Below, piece by piece: positions 45,390-52,360 of a stretch of DNA of 64,000 nucleotides (position 1 is the stretch's first letter; each line of letters opens with the position of its first letter). Source of the stretch: Luteolibacter sp. LG18 (GTDB lineage Bacteria > Verrucomicrobiota > Verrucomicrobiia > Verrucomicrobiales > Akkermansiaceae). The notes below the pieces were generated by a model, which was not told the origin of the DNA, made no database searches, and saw only the letters and a list, made by a program, of their open reading frames with translations. A program made the translations under genes and the position numbers. The DNA is taken from positions 3,596,001 through 3,660,000 of the forward strand of contig NZ_AP024600.1 of the NCBI RefSeq assembly GCF_036322585.1, given 5' to 3'.

Positions 45390-45602
45390 ATGGAAGGATG
45401 CTTTGAGGACACGCGATGGTGGCTGGATGGCGATTCCCTGTTCCAGAGGGATGCGATGGCGGAAAGGACCGCTCATTATGGGGCGATCGCCTACGACCTG
45501 CGGGGAAACATTCCGGTGCCGGAGATGTCTGTGCCCTGGGGTTCGAGGAGGGAGAAGCTGCTCGGCCTCGCGGAAAGCGACGGATTCACATTCTCTCCCT
45601 AG
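45390..45602 (+). CDS. Possible small protein
   Basis: 70 aa, starting MEGCFEDTRWWLDG and containing YGAIAYDLRGNIPVP. The reading frame is open across most of the gap between a repeat and the next gene and its composition is protein-like, but there is no clear ribosome site and no family sign. It may be a gene remnant. Confidence 0.3.
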   Translation: MEGCFEDTRWWLDGDSLFQRDAMAERTAHYGAIAYDLRGNIPVPEMSVPWGSRREKLLGLAESDGFTFSP

Positions 45603-45719
45603 AGCGGGGAAGGTCAAAAATAGGGCGAGGACGGGGAGGCGCGGAGAACAACGGGAGATTATAGGATGGCCCGAGCTCCCGGGCCGCCCTATCTCCGCTG
45701 CCGCCACCCACTTGTTAGA

Positions 45720-46556
45720 ATGACTTTCCGCATCCCTCCGATCACCGCGCTGTCGTTTGCCGCGGCCTTGCTTGGCTCCTGCCAATCGAGATTCGAACCT
45801 CAGAAACTGGACGCGTTCGATGTCGGCAAGACGAACTCGGTCCTAGACCATCAGCACGCCTCGGGGCAGAACAAGGATCTGCTGAAGCCGCTGCACCTGG
45901 TCTCCGCCGAAAAACCGGCCTATCCTGCCGAACTGCAGGACGCCGGTGTGGGCGGAGCGGTGGAGGTCTTCTTCACCGTCGGGGAAACGGGCAAGGTGGA
46001 ATCGGCGCGGGTGCTGAAATCCAGCGACCGTCGTTTGAATACCCTGGCCTTGGATTCGGTGCGCAAATGGAAATTCCAGCCGCCGGTGGGAGCGAACGGT
46101 CCGCGGAAGACCGACGCCACCCAGCGGATTCTTTTCACGCCGGGGAAAGGGGACAATGGCCTCCAGGATGTGGTCGAGGGTCTGGGGAGCCATGTGACCC
46201 CATTCCACTATCCGAAATCCCGATACCAGAAGCTCTGGGCCGACAAGCCCGCCTATCTGCCGCTCCTGGAGCCCCGTCCGTTGGTCAAGACCCCGCGGAC
46301 GCTGAAGACCCTCAAGCCGGGGTTTCCCACTTCCTTGTATAGCCAGGGAGGAAAGGCGGCATTCGATGTCTCCTTCGTGATCTCGGAAGACGGATCGATC
46401 GAGGACGTGCGCACCATCGAATCCACCCATCCCGATTTCAATTCGTTGGTGGAGCGTGCCGTCCGCGATTGGAAATACGAACCAGCAAGGACCGCCAAGG
46501 GACCGGTGAAGGTGCTGTGGGAAAAGCGGTTCGTCTTCTCGTCCTCCTACCGCTGA
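45720..46556 (+). CDS. Lipoprotein with two TonB-C domains
   Basis: 278 aa from the ATG at 45720. Signal peptide with lipobox AALLGSC (Cys near residue 21). Two TonB C-terminal-like domains follow: first PAYPAELQDAGVGGAVEVFFTVGETGKVESARVLKSSDRRLNTLALDSVRKWKFQP, second ending EDGSIEDVRTIESTHPDFNSLVERAVRDWKYEP (quoted by domain, positions ~70-130 and ~215-265). TonB proper has one such domain and an inner-membrane anchor; a lipid anchor and two domains point to an accessory or envelope-spanning adaptor. No exbB/exbD nearby. Confidence 0.8.
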   Translation: MTFRIPPITALSFAAALLGSCQSRFEPQKLDAFDVGKTNSVLDHQHASGQNKDLLKPLHLVSAEKPAYPAELQDAGVGGAVEVFFTVGETGKVESARVLKSSDRRLNTLALDSVRKWKFQPPVGANGPRKTDATQRILFTPGKGDNGLQDVVEGLGSHVTPFHYPKSRYQKLWADKPAYLPLLEPRPLVKTPRTLKTLKPGFPTSLYSQGGKAAFDVSFVISEDGSIEDVRTIESTHPDFNSLVERAVRDWKYEPARTAKGPVKVLWEKRFVFSSSYR

Positions 46557-46642
46557 ACCACCGGCGCGGTTTCCTCCGGGATGTCGCCGGTTCCACCGTG
46601 TGTGTGGGGCTCCAGTCCGGGCGGATTTGATAAATTGAGCGC

Positions 46643-46670
46643 TTTACAACGCGGGACCGGTTGCTAAGTT
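46643..46670 (+). promoter_or_regulatory. Possible promoter of tRNA-Ser
   Basis: TTTACA (46643-46648) and TAAGTT (46665-46670) are 16 bases apart and 15 bases upstream of the tRNA. The match to a housekeeping promoter is moderate. Confidence 0.35.
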
Positions 46671-46685
46671 GCCGCCCCCAACCAA

Positions 46686-46776
46686 GGACAGGTGGCTGAG
46701 TGGTTGAAGGCACTCGACTCGAAATCGAACGTAGGCTAATACCCTACCGTGGGTTCAAATCCCACCCTGTCCGCCA
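46686..46776 (+). tRNA. tRNA-Ser, anticodon CGA
   Basis: 91 nt with encoded CCA. The acceptor stem GGACAGG pairs with CCTGTCC, discriminator G, T-arm GTGGGTTCAAATCCCAC. The anticodon loop CTCGAAA gives CGA and the long variable arm (GTAGGCTAATACCCTAC) is typical of tRNA-Ser. Confidence 0.96.
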
Positions 46777-46789
46777 TCATTTTCCGATC

Positions 46790-46822
46790 AACCGGTTCCG
46801 CTCAAAACGGAGCCGGTTTTTT
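46790..46822 (+). terminator. Intrinsic terminator of tRNA-Ser
   Basis: AACCGG-T-TCCG (46790-46800) pairs with CGGA-G-CCGGTT (46808-46818) and runs into TTTTTT. Confidence 0.9.
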
Positions 46823-46919
46823 ATTGGGCGATATCTTGTGAGCCTGGCGGGGGTGAGGCTGGCAGGTGAACTCCGTCATCCAGCCGCTCATCTAGCAGAA
46901 GAATACGTTTCCCGCGGGC

Positions 46920-46954
46920 AAAAAAAATCCGGAGCCGAGGGAGGCTCCGGATTT
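46920..46954 (-). terminator. Intrinsic terminator of the 46978-47250 gene
   Basis: On the minus strand AATCCGGAGCC pairs with GGCTCCGGATT and is followed by a run of Ts (46920-46928). Confidence 0.9.
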
Positions 46955-46977
46955 GGGAGAGTAGATGGAAAGGTGGT

Positions 46978-47250
46978 TCAAGGGGAAGTCCCCACATGGG
47001 CGCTGGCCGAGAACGTGCCAGTCATGATCGCTCCAATGATGTAGAGAATCCAGCAAGCCGTCCAGATCAGCATGATTTTCTGAAGGCCATGTTTGCCGGA
47101 ATTCATCCAGCCCCAGATGTAGGCCCACAGGCCGCAAAAAATACCGATGATGCCGAGCAAGGGCTTTTCGGTTTTGAACATTTTGATGAGGACGATGATC
47201 CAACAGGCCAAGAGCCCAAGGCCACCCAGAGAGAGAAGAAGAATGCCCAT
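46978..47250 (-). CDS. Small hypothetical membrane protein
   Basis: 90 aa from the ATG at 47250. Three hydrophobic segments: GILLLSLGGLGLLACWIIVLI, LLGIIGIFCGLWAYIWGWM and IMLIWTACWILYIIGAIM. Built like small YvlC/superinfection-immunity-type membrane proteins, but no firm family. It has its own terminator (46920-46954) and is single. Function unknown. Confidence 0.7.
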   Translation of the reverse strand: MGILLLSLGGLGLLACWIIVLIKMFKTEKPLLGIIGIFCGLWAYIWGWMNSGKHGLQKIMLIWTACWILYIIGAIMTGTFSASAHVGTSP

Positions 47251-47293
47251 GATGTGTTTTGATTGAGGGTTAAAACATCGGCTTCCCACCGAT

Positions 47294-47728
47294 CTAACAC
47301 GAATAGCAGAAACCGAGCCAACGGGTCAAGCTATACGCTATCAGGAGGCCGCCGACCCAGAGAGGCCAGCGGATCGTGGCCTCGATCTTCTCTAGGCGGC
47401 AGACATATCCATTCCGCCAGCGGGGCGGGCAGGCGAGGCCGAGGCCGACGGCGGTCCAGAACAGGACGAAGACCGGCGCGAGGGGGTGGAATTTCACCAT
47501 GGTGGTCCAGTCGCCGCGCAGCATTGCTAGGGTGGCGCGGGTCATGCCGCAGCCGGGGCAGGGGAGGCCGGTGAGGGATTTGAAGGGGCAGTGGAACCAG
47601 TGCAGGCCAGCCAAGGCGGTGAGGCCGTAGAGCCCGCCGCCGAGGGTCATGGCGAGGCCGAGTTTCCGCTCCCGGATCAGGTAGCTGGCCACCGCCCAGC
47701 GGGATTCCGGGGCGGCATCCGTGCTCAT
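47294..47728 (-). CDS. DUF2752 membrane protein
   Basis: 144 aa. The family block is plain: CPFKSLTGLPCPGCGMTRATLAMLRGDW followed by KFHPLAPVFVLF (cited by position ~47-85), with the paired Cys in PCPGC and membrane helices before and after. DUF2752 proteins are small inner-membrane proteins of unknown function. It overlaps ribF by 4 bases (ATGA at 47725-47728) and is the downstream partner in that operon. Confidence 0.9.
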   Translation of the reverse strand: MSTDAAPESRWAVASYLIRERKLGLAMTLGGGLYGLTALAGLHWFHCPFKSLTGLPCPGCGMTRATLAMLRGDWTTMVKFHPLAPVFVLFWTAVGLGLACPPRWRNGYVCRLEKIEATIRWPLWVGGLLIAYSLTRWLGFCYSC

Positions 47729-48651
47729 GGCGCTTCGGCGAGGATCTTCCGGGCCGCCTCGGCATCGAGGGCGATCTGGTTTTTCAGCGCGTCGAGCGAG
47801 CCGAATTTCTGCTCGTTCCGGAGGTGGGAGAGGAAGGTGACTTCCAGCGTGCGGTCATAGAGGTCGCCGACGAAATCGAAGAGGTGGACTTCGAGGGCGT
47901 GCTGGACGCCATCGACGGTCGGGCGCACGCCGAGGTTGGCCACGCCTTCGAGTTTCTCGTCATCGAGGGCAGCGCGTACGGCCCACACGCCATCGGGTGG
48001 GAGCTGGACCTCGCCGGTGGCGACGTTCGCGGTGGGGAAGCCGAGCTGGCGGCCGAGCTTCCGGCCTTCCATGACCTGGCCTTCCACGCTGTAGGGGCGG
48101 CCGAGCATGGTGGCGGCGGCGTCCAGGTTGCCATCACGGATGGCCTGGCGGATGCGGGTGCTGCTGATGCGCTCGCCATCGCCCATGACCGGTGGGACGG
48201 CTTCGAGGCGGAATCCACGCTCGGCGGAAAAGCGGCGGAGCATCGGCACGTCGCCGCGGCGGGCGTGGCCGAATTTCCAATCCTCGCCGATGGAGATGGT
48301 GCGGACCGGTGCCATCAGCAGGCGGTCGAGGAAGGCCTCGGCTTCCAAGGTGGCGAAGGCTTCGTCGAAATGGATCGCGAACAGGAGCTTCACGCCCAGC
48401 TCGGCGAGCAGGTGGGCCTTGTGGTCGAGCGTGGCCAGCAGGGCGCGCGGGGCCTTGTCCGGCGCGAGCACCCGGATCGGGTGCGGATCGAAGGTGACCA
48501 CGCCGGCGGTGCCGCCCTCGCGTTCCGCGGCCTCGAGCGCCCGGGAGATGACCGCGCGGTGGCCGAGATGGACGCCATCGAACACGCCCAGTGCGAGATG
48601 CAGCGGGCTATCGATGGCGGCGAGTTCCTCGAATCGGGTCAAACGGAGCAC
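47725..48651 (-). CDS. ribF: Bifunctional riboflavin kinase/FAD synthetase
   Basis: 308 aa. Residues ~15-180 are the FAD synthetase (nucleotidyl transferase) domain with FDGVHLGHRAVI and the ISSTRIRQAIRDGN end. Residues ~185-305 are the flavokinase domain with GRPYSVEGQVMEGRKLGRQLGFPTANV and the GVANLGVRPT block. It phosphorylates riboflavin to FMN and adenylates FMN to FAD, in the cytoplasm. Gene order nrnA-truB-ribF is a conserved bacterial cluster; here a DUF2752 gene is coupled behind it. Confidence 0.96.
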   Translation of the reverse strand: MLRLTRFEELAAIDSPLHLALGVFDGVHLGHRAVISRALEAAEREGGTAGVVTFDPHPIRVLAPDKAPRALLATLDHKAHLLAELGVKLLFAIHFDEAFATLEAEAFLDRLLMAPVRTISIGEDWKFGHARRGDVPMLRRFSAERGFRLEAVPPVMGDGERISSTRIRQAIRDGNLDAAATMLGRPYSVEGQVMEGRKLGRQLGFPTANVATGEVQLPPDGVWAVRAALDDEKLEGVANLGVRPTVDGVQHALEVHLFDFVGDLYDRTLEVTFLSHLRNEQKFGSLDALKNQIALDAEAARKILAEAP

Positions 48652-48835
48652 GCCGCTAGAGTCTGCCCGTGGCGGGCATTGGTCAACGGGAAGATTCCCG
48701 CAACTGGCCGGGTGGCGAGGGGGGGGGCTCCAACTGGCAGGTGGAAGGGGCTGGTGAATCCGGAGCCCTCGAGTGGCCCATTGGGGGGCACTCGAGGGCG
48801 GGCTGGATCTTCAGGGAACTGCGTGAGTGTTCCCG

Positions 48836-48860
48836 CTCACAAGTTGAAAACTTGTGCTAC
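48836..48860 (-). repeat. REP hairpin, class 1, flush with a stop codon
   Basis: GTAG-CACAAGTT-TTC-AACTTGTG on the minus strand. The TAA stop of truB (48861-48863) directly abuts the head. Confidence 0.8.
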
Positions 48861-49595
48861 TTAGGCGCCGCGCATGAGCGAGATCTCGGCGAGGGTGACC
48901 ATCGCCTTCATGAGGTCCTCGCGCGGGCCGTTCTTCAGGGCGTCCACGGTCACGGCGCGTTCGAGGGTGAACTTGCCGGAGCGGGTGCGGCGCAGGGCGC
49001 TGAGGTGCGCGCCGCAGCCGAGGAGCTGGCCGATGTCGTGGGCGTAGGTGCGCACGTAGAAGCCCTTCGAGCAGTTCACGGTGAAGTCGATCTCCGGGAG
49101 TTCGGTACGATGAACCTGGTAGCTGGTGACGTGGACCGGGCGCGGCTCGCGCTCGATCACCTGGCCCTTGCGGGCGAGCTTGTAGAGCGGCACGCCGTCC
49201 TTCTTGATGGCGGACACCATCGGCGGGATCTGTTCGAAGGCGCCGGTGAACTTGCCGAAGGCGGCATCGATCTGCGCGGCGTCGAGGGCCGGCACGGGCT
49301 TCTCTTCGAGCGTTTCGCCCTGGCGGTCCTGGGTGGAGGTGGTCGAACCGAGGGTGAGGGTGCCTTCGTATTCCTTGTCCTCGCTCATGAGAAGGTCCTG
49401 GATCTTGGTGGCACGGCCGATGACGAGCATCAGCAGGCCGGTGGCCATGGGATCGAGGGTGCCGCAGTGGCCGATCTTCTTGGTGTTGAGCGCGCGGCGG
49501 GCGATGGCCACGACGTCGTGGGACGTCATGTCCGGTGCCTTGTCGATGAGCAGGACGCCGCTGGGGCCGAGGGGTTCGAATTCGTGTTTGGGCAT
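48861..49595 (-). CDS. truB: tRNA pseudouridine-55 synthase
   Basis: 244 aa. The catalytic block GHCGTLDPMATGLLMLVIGRATK holds the Asp, preceded by GVLLIDKAPDMTSHDVV; later blocks are KGFYVRTYAHDIG and GAHLSALRRTRSGKF. It converts U55 of tRNA T-loops to pseudouridine. Size is on the short side (no PUA domain), normal for many phyla. It lies between nrnA and ribF on the same strand. Its stop touches a class 1 REP. Confidence 0.96.
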   Translation of the reverse strand: MPKHEFEPLGPSGVLLIDKAPDMTSHDVVAIARRALNTKKIGHCGTLDPMATGLLMLVIGRATKIQDLLMSEDKEYEGTLTLGSTTSTQDRQGETLEEKPVPALDAAQIDAAFGKFTGAFEQIPPMVSAIKKDGVPLYKLARKGQVIEREPRPVHVTSYQVHRTELPEIDFTVNCSKGFYVRTYAHDIGQLLGCGAHLSALRRTRSGKFTLERAVTVDALKNGPREDLMKAMVTLAEISLMRGA

Positions 49596-49666
49596 GTCAG
49601 TCGGGAAAGGAGTTGAGGCTTCAGCCGAGGAGGGTCTTCCGCGGGGGCGGAGTCTCCGGATTTTTT

Positions 49667-49697
49667 AGCCGCAAAGAGGCGCAAAAATCGCAAAAGG
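49667..49697 (+). repeat. 10-nt periodic CGCAAAG array
   Basis: CCGCAAAGAG, GCGCAAAAAT, CGCAAAAGG at a 10-base period, in the gap between truB and nrnA. Same spacing rule as the arrays at 27518, 50835 and 52262 with different bases. Confidence 0.65.
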
Positions 49698-49773
49698 AAG
49701 AGGAGTTTCCGGGCTGTCCGGGAGGATGGGGCTGGCCCTCTTCCTCTTCCGTTTAGGATTTAGTGCTTTGAAT

Positions 49774-50760
49774 TTAGTGCTTCGCCTCCACGGCGCTGTG
49801 GATGGCGCCGAGGACCTTCGGCTTGGCTTCGGCCAGCGGGCCGGCCATGCGGATGCCGGCGGCGAGAGCGTGGCCGCCGCCGCCGAATTCCAGGGCGATC
49901 TTGCAGACGTCGAGGGCGCGGTCCTTCGAGCGCATCGAGACGCGGATCTTGCCGTCCGGGAGTTCCTCGAAGAAGACGGCGATCTGGACGCCGCGGATGG
50001 CGCGGATGATGTCGATGAGACCCTCGCTGTCCTCGGGGCGGAGGTCGAGTTTCCGGCGGGTGTCATCGAGCATCTCCCAGTGGGCGACGATGCCGTTGTC
50101 GGAAAGTTCCAGCGTGTTGAGCAGGGCGCGCATCAGCTCCACGCGGCGGAAGGGGTGGCTGTCGTAGGTCAGTTCGTTGATCTTGCCGACGTCCAGGCCG
50201 CGGCGGATCAGGTCGGCGGCCATTTCGTAGGTCTTCGCCGTGGTGTTCGGATACTGGAAGGAGCCCGTATCGGTGGAGACGGCCACGTAGATGGCGTCCC
50301 GGGTCTCATCGGGGAAGGGGAGATCCAGCTCGGTGATGAGGTTGTAGAGGATCTGGCCGGTGGCCGGGCTGGTGGCGTCGATCAGGTTGAGATCGCCGTA
50401 GCGCGGGTTGGAGATGTGGTGGTCGATGTTGATCCAGATGTCCGCGGCGGAGGCGGCGTGCAGGGCGGCATCGCCGAGGCGCGGCTTGGTGGCGGTGTCG
50501 AGGGCGATGGCGACCTCGGCATCGACCGGATCGGCGGGCGGCACCTCGATGCGGTGGGAGCCGGGGAGGAAGGTCAGGTTGTCCGGCAGGCCGTCCTCAT
50601 TGATGAGGCGCACGCGCTTGCCCGCTGCTTCCAGCGCGAACCCGAGGGCGATCTGGGAACCGATGGCATCGCCATCCGGGCGCACGTGGCTGAGGATGAC
50701 GAAGGACTCGTGGCGACGCAGGATGTCACCGATGTCTTGGAAAGTGGCGTTCTCGCTCAT
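49774..50760 (-). CDS. nrnA: DHH-family phosphoesterase (NrnA-type oligoribonuclease/PAP phosphatase)
   Basis: 328 aa from the ATG at 50760. N-terminal DHH domain: SHVRPDGDAIGSQIALG, an Asp metal ligand in AIALDTATKP, and the DHH motif in NIDHHISNPRYG. C-terminal DHHA1 domain ends with the FGGGGHALAAG substrate loop. NrnA degrades nanoRNA 2-4-mers and can dephosphorylate pAp. Part of the nrnA-truB-ribF group; rbfA, often next in other genomes, is not seen upstream because the next gene is divergent. Confidence 0.93.
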   Translation of the reverse strand: MSENATFQDIGDILRRHESFVILSHVRPDGDAIGSQIALGFALEAAGKRVRLINEDGLPDNLTFLPGSHRIEVPPADPVDAEVAIALDTATKPRLGDAALHAASAADIWINIDHHISNPRYGDLNLIDATSPATGQILYNLITELDLPFPDETRDAIYVAVSTDTGSFQYPNTTAKTYEMAADLIRRGLDVGKINELTYDSHPFRRVELMRALLNTLELSDNGIVAHWEMLDDTRRKLDLRPEDSEGLIDIIRAIRGVQIAVFFEELPDGKIRVSMRSKDRALDVCKIALEFGGGGHALAAGIRMAGPLAEAKPKVLGAIHSAVEAKH

Positions 50761-50834
50761 GGGGTGGAACCGCGGCGCGGGGCGCGGATTCTGCAAACGG
50801 CCCTCCCCGGCGCAAGGACGAAAACGGGGGGGGA

Positions 50835-50865
50835 AACCGCGAATGAACGCGAATGGACACGAATC
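50835..50865 (+). repeat. 10-nt periodic CGCGAATGAA array, copy 1
   Basis: CGCGAATGAA, CGCGAATGGA, CACGAATC at a 10-base period, within the divergent gap between nrnA and the bPH2 gene. A second copy is at 52262-52294, again in a divergent gap. Confidence 0.8.
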
Positions 50866-50967
50866 AAGAGAGGGCAATGGGGTATTTGCTCCGGTGGTTC
50901 CTTTCACTCGGACGACTACAAGAATGTCATCGCTTTTCCATTTACCCTAACGGAACGGCGGGGCAAC

Positions 50968-51498
50968 ATGCGTGGCGTGAGTTCCGAAGAAACGACGTTG
51001 TGGAAGGGCAGCCCCTCGCAGTGGCTGAACCTCGGTCCGTTTGCGATCACGTTCCTGCTGCTGGGCGGCGTGGTGGCGCTGGCGATCCCGTTTCCCTTCG
51101 CGTGGGGGTTGATCGTCATTCCGTTGCTCTATGCGGTCTGGCGCTTCCTGCTGGTGAAGAGCCGCCATTTCGAGCTGACCACCGAGCGCCTGCGGGTGAC
51201 GGAGGGCGTGTTCAACCAGAAGATCGACGAGATCGAGCTCTACCGCGTGAAGGACATTTCGATGGAACGGCCGCTGTGGATGCGCATGACCGGCTTGGCT
51301 TCGGTGAATCTCCAGACTTCGGACCGCTCGCTGCCGTTCCTCACCATTCCGGCGATTCCCAACGGGGTCGAGCTGCGGGAGAAACTGCGCAAGCAGGTGG
51401 AGGTCATCCGCGACAGCAAGCGCGTGCGCGAACTGGACATGGACGATCACCACGAGCCCGGCGATCTGGAGCACGCGCTGGATGGCGGGGCGCAGTGA
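50968..51498 (+). CDS. PH domain (bPH2) membrane protein
   Basis: 176 aa from the ATG at 50968. Two close membrane helices (LGPFAITFLLLGGVVALAIP, AWGLIVIPLLYAVWRFLLV) are followed by the bPH2 block FELTTERLRVTEGVFNQKIDEIELYRVKDISMERP (positions ~66-100) and a partial beta-sandwich, then a hydrophilic His/Asp-rich tail. This is the YdbS/YdbT-type bacterial PH fold, function mostly unknown. Divergent from nrnA. Confidence 0.85.
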   Translation: MRGVSSEETTLWKGSPSQWLNLGPFAITFLLLGGVVALAIPFPFAWGLIVIPLLYAVWRFLLVKSRHFELTTERLRVTEGVFNQKIDEIELYRVKDISMERPLWMRMTGLASVNLQTSDRSLPFLTIPAIPNGVELREKLRKQVEVIRDSKRVRELDMDDHHEPGDLEHALDGGAQ

Positions 51499-51636
51499 AA
51501 GTGATCAGTAAACAGTGATCAGAGAGGAGAAAGAGTTCTCGTTAGGCTCTTTTCCTCTCTTCACGGGCTACTGGCCACGGGCAACCGACCACTCGGGGGT
51601 GGACTGGGGCTGCTGGGGAGTTCGCGGATCTTCCGA

Positions 51637-51661
51637 TTCGCAAGTTGGAAACTTGCGCTAC
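51637..51661 (-). repeat. REP hairpin, class 1 variant, touching a stop codon
   Basis: GTAG-CGCAAGTT-TCC-AACTTGCG on the minus strand. The TAG stop of the ACT-domain gene (51661-51663) overlaps the head by one base. The second stem pair differs from the other class 1 copies on both sides (A-U to G-C), a compensated change. Confidence 0.8.
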
Positions 51662-52167
51662 TACTTGACCTCCACGGAGAGGTCGGGGCCGAGCTTTTCG
51701 ATGGCGGCGACGATGGCTTCCACGGCCGCGCCTTCCGGCAGGGCGACGGTGCCGCTGGCACGGAAAATCGGGTGACCGCTCATGGCGGCGCTTTCGAGGC
51801 CGGTGACGAGTTCCTCGACATTGCCGCCCGCGCCATTGATGGCGGCGGCGAGCTGGCGGACGATGCCTGGGCGGTCGTTGCCGACGACATCGAGGGAAAC
51901 GGTCTTGCGGGCCGGGGCTTCGGCGGCCTGTTCACGGGCGAACTGGATCGAGATGCCGTCCTTTTCGAGGGTCTTCAGGGCCGCGGCGAGGCCCTCGGCC
52001 TCCGCTTCCGGGCACTCCACGCGCAGGATGCCGGCGAACTGGCCCGCGAGGCGCGCCATGCGGCTTTCCAGCCAGTTTCCACCATGATCCGCCACCACCG
52101 CCGAGAGGGATTGCACGAGGCCCTGCCGGTCCGGGCCGAGGACGGTCATCACAAGATAGCTTTTCAT
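51661..52167 (-). CDS. Two-ACT-domain regulator (GcvR-like)
   Basis: 168 aa from the ATG at 52167. Two ACT domains: residues ~1-75 (YLVMTVLGPDRQGLVQSLSAVVADHGGNW) and ~88-165 (VSLDVVGNDRPGIVRQLAAAINGAGGNVEEL). This is the size and layout of GcvR, which controls the glycine cleavage system by protein contact, and of related amino-acid sensing proteins. No gcv genes are in the window. Divergent from trpE. Its stop touches a REP hairpin. Confidence 0.82.
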   Translation of the reverse strand: MKSYLVMTVLGPDRQGLVQSLSAVVADHGGNWLESRMARLAGQFAGILRVECPEAEAEGLAAALKTLEKDGISIQFAREQAAEAPARKTVSLDVVGNDRPGIVRQLAAAINGAGGNVEELVTGLESAAMSGHPIFRASGTVALPEGAAVEAIVAAIEKLGPDLSVEVK

Positions 52168-52261
52168 AAAGCCCCATCCCACACCCGTTCCCTGCGGGTT
52201 TCACGTCTTTTCCGATCACGGGACGGAAAAATCACGCGGGTAGCGACGAAGCGGGGAGGGG

Positions 52262-52294
52262 AACCGCGAATGAACGCCAATGGACGCGAATGCG
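52262..52294 (+). repeat. 10-nt periodic CGCGAATGAA array, copy 2
   Basis: CGCGAATGAA, CGCCAATGGA, CGCGAATGCG at a 10-base period in the divergent gap between the ACT-domain gene and trpE. An ATG inside it could be mistaken for the trpE start. Confidence 0.8.
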
Positions 52295-52360
52295 GAAGAG
52301 GGGTGGTGGATGGCACTCCGCCCTTGCGCTGAGGGGCCATCCGGCCATGCTCCGGGCGCA

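Noticed and set aside
52168..52360. trp attenuator or T-box leader before trpE
   Set aside because: No Trp-codon leader peptide, T-box sequence or antiterminator pair could be found; the region holds a 10-nt array instead.
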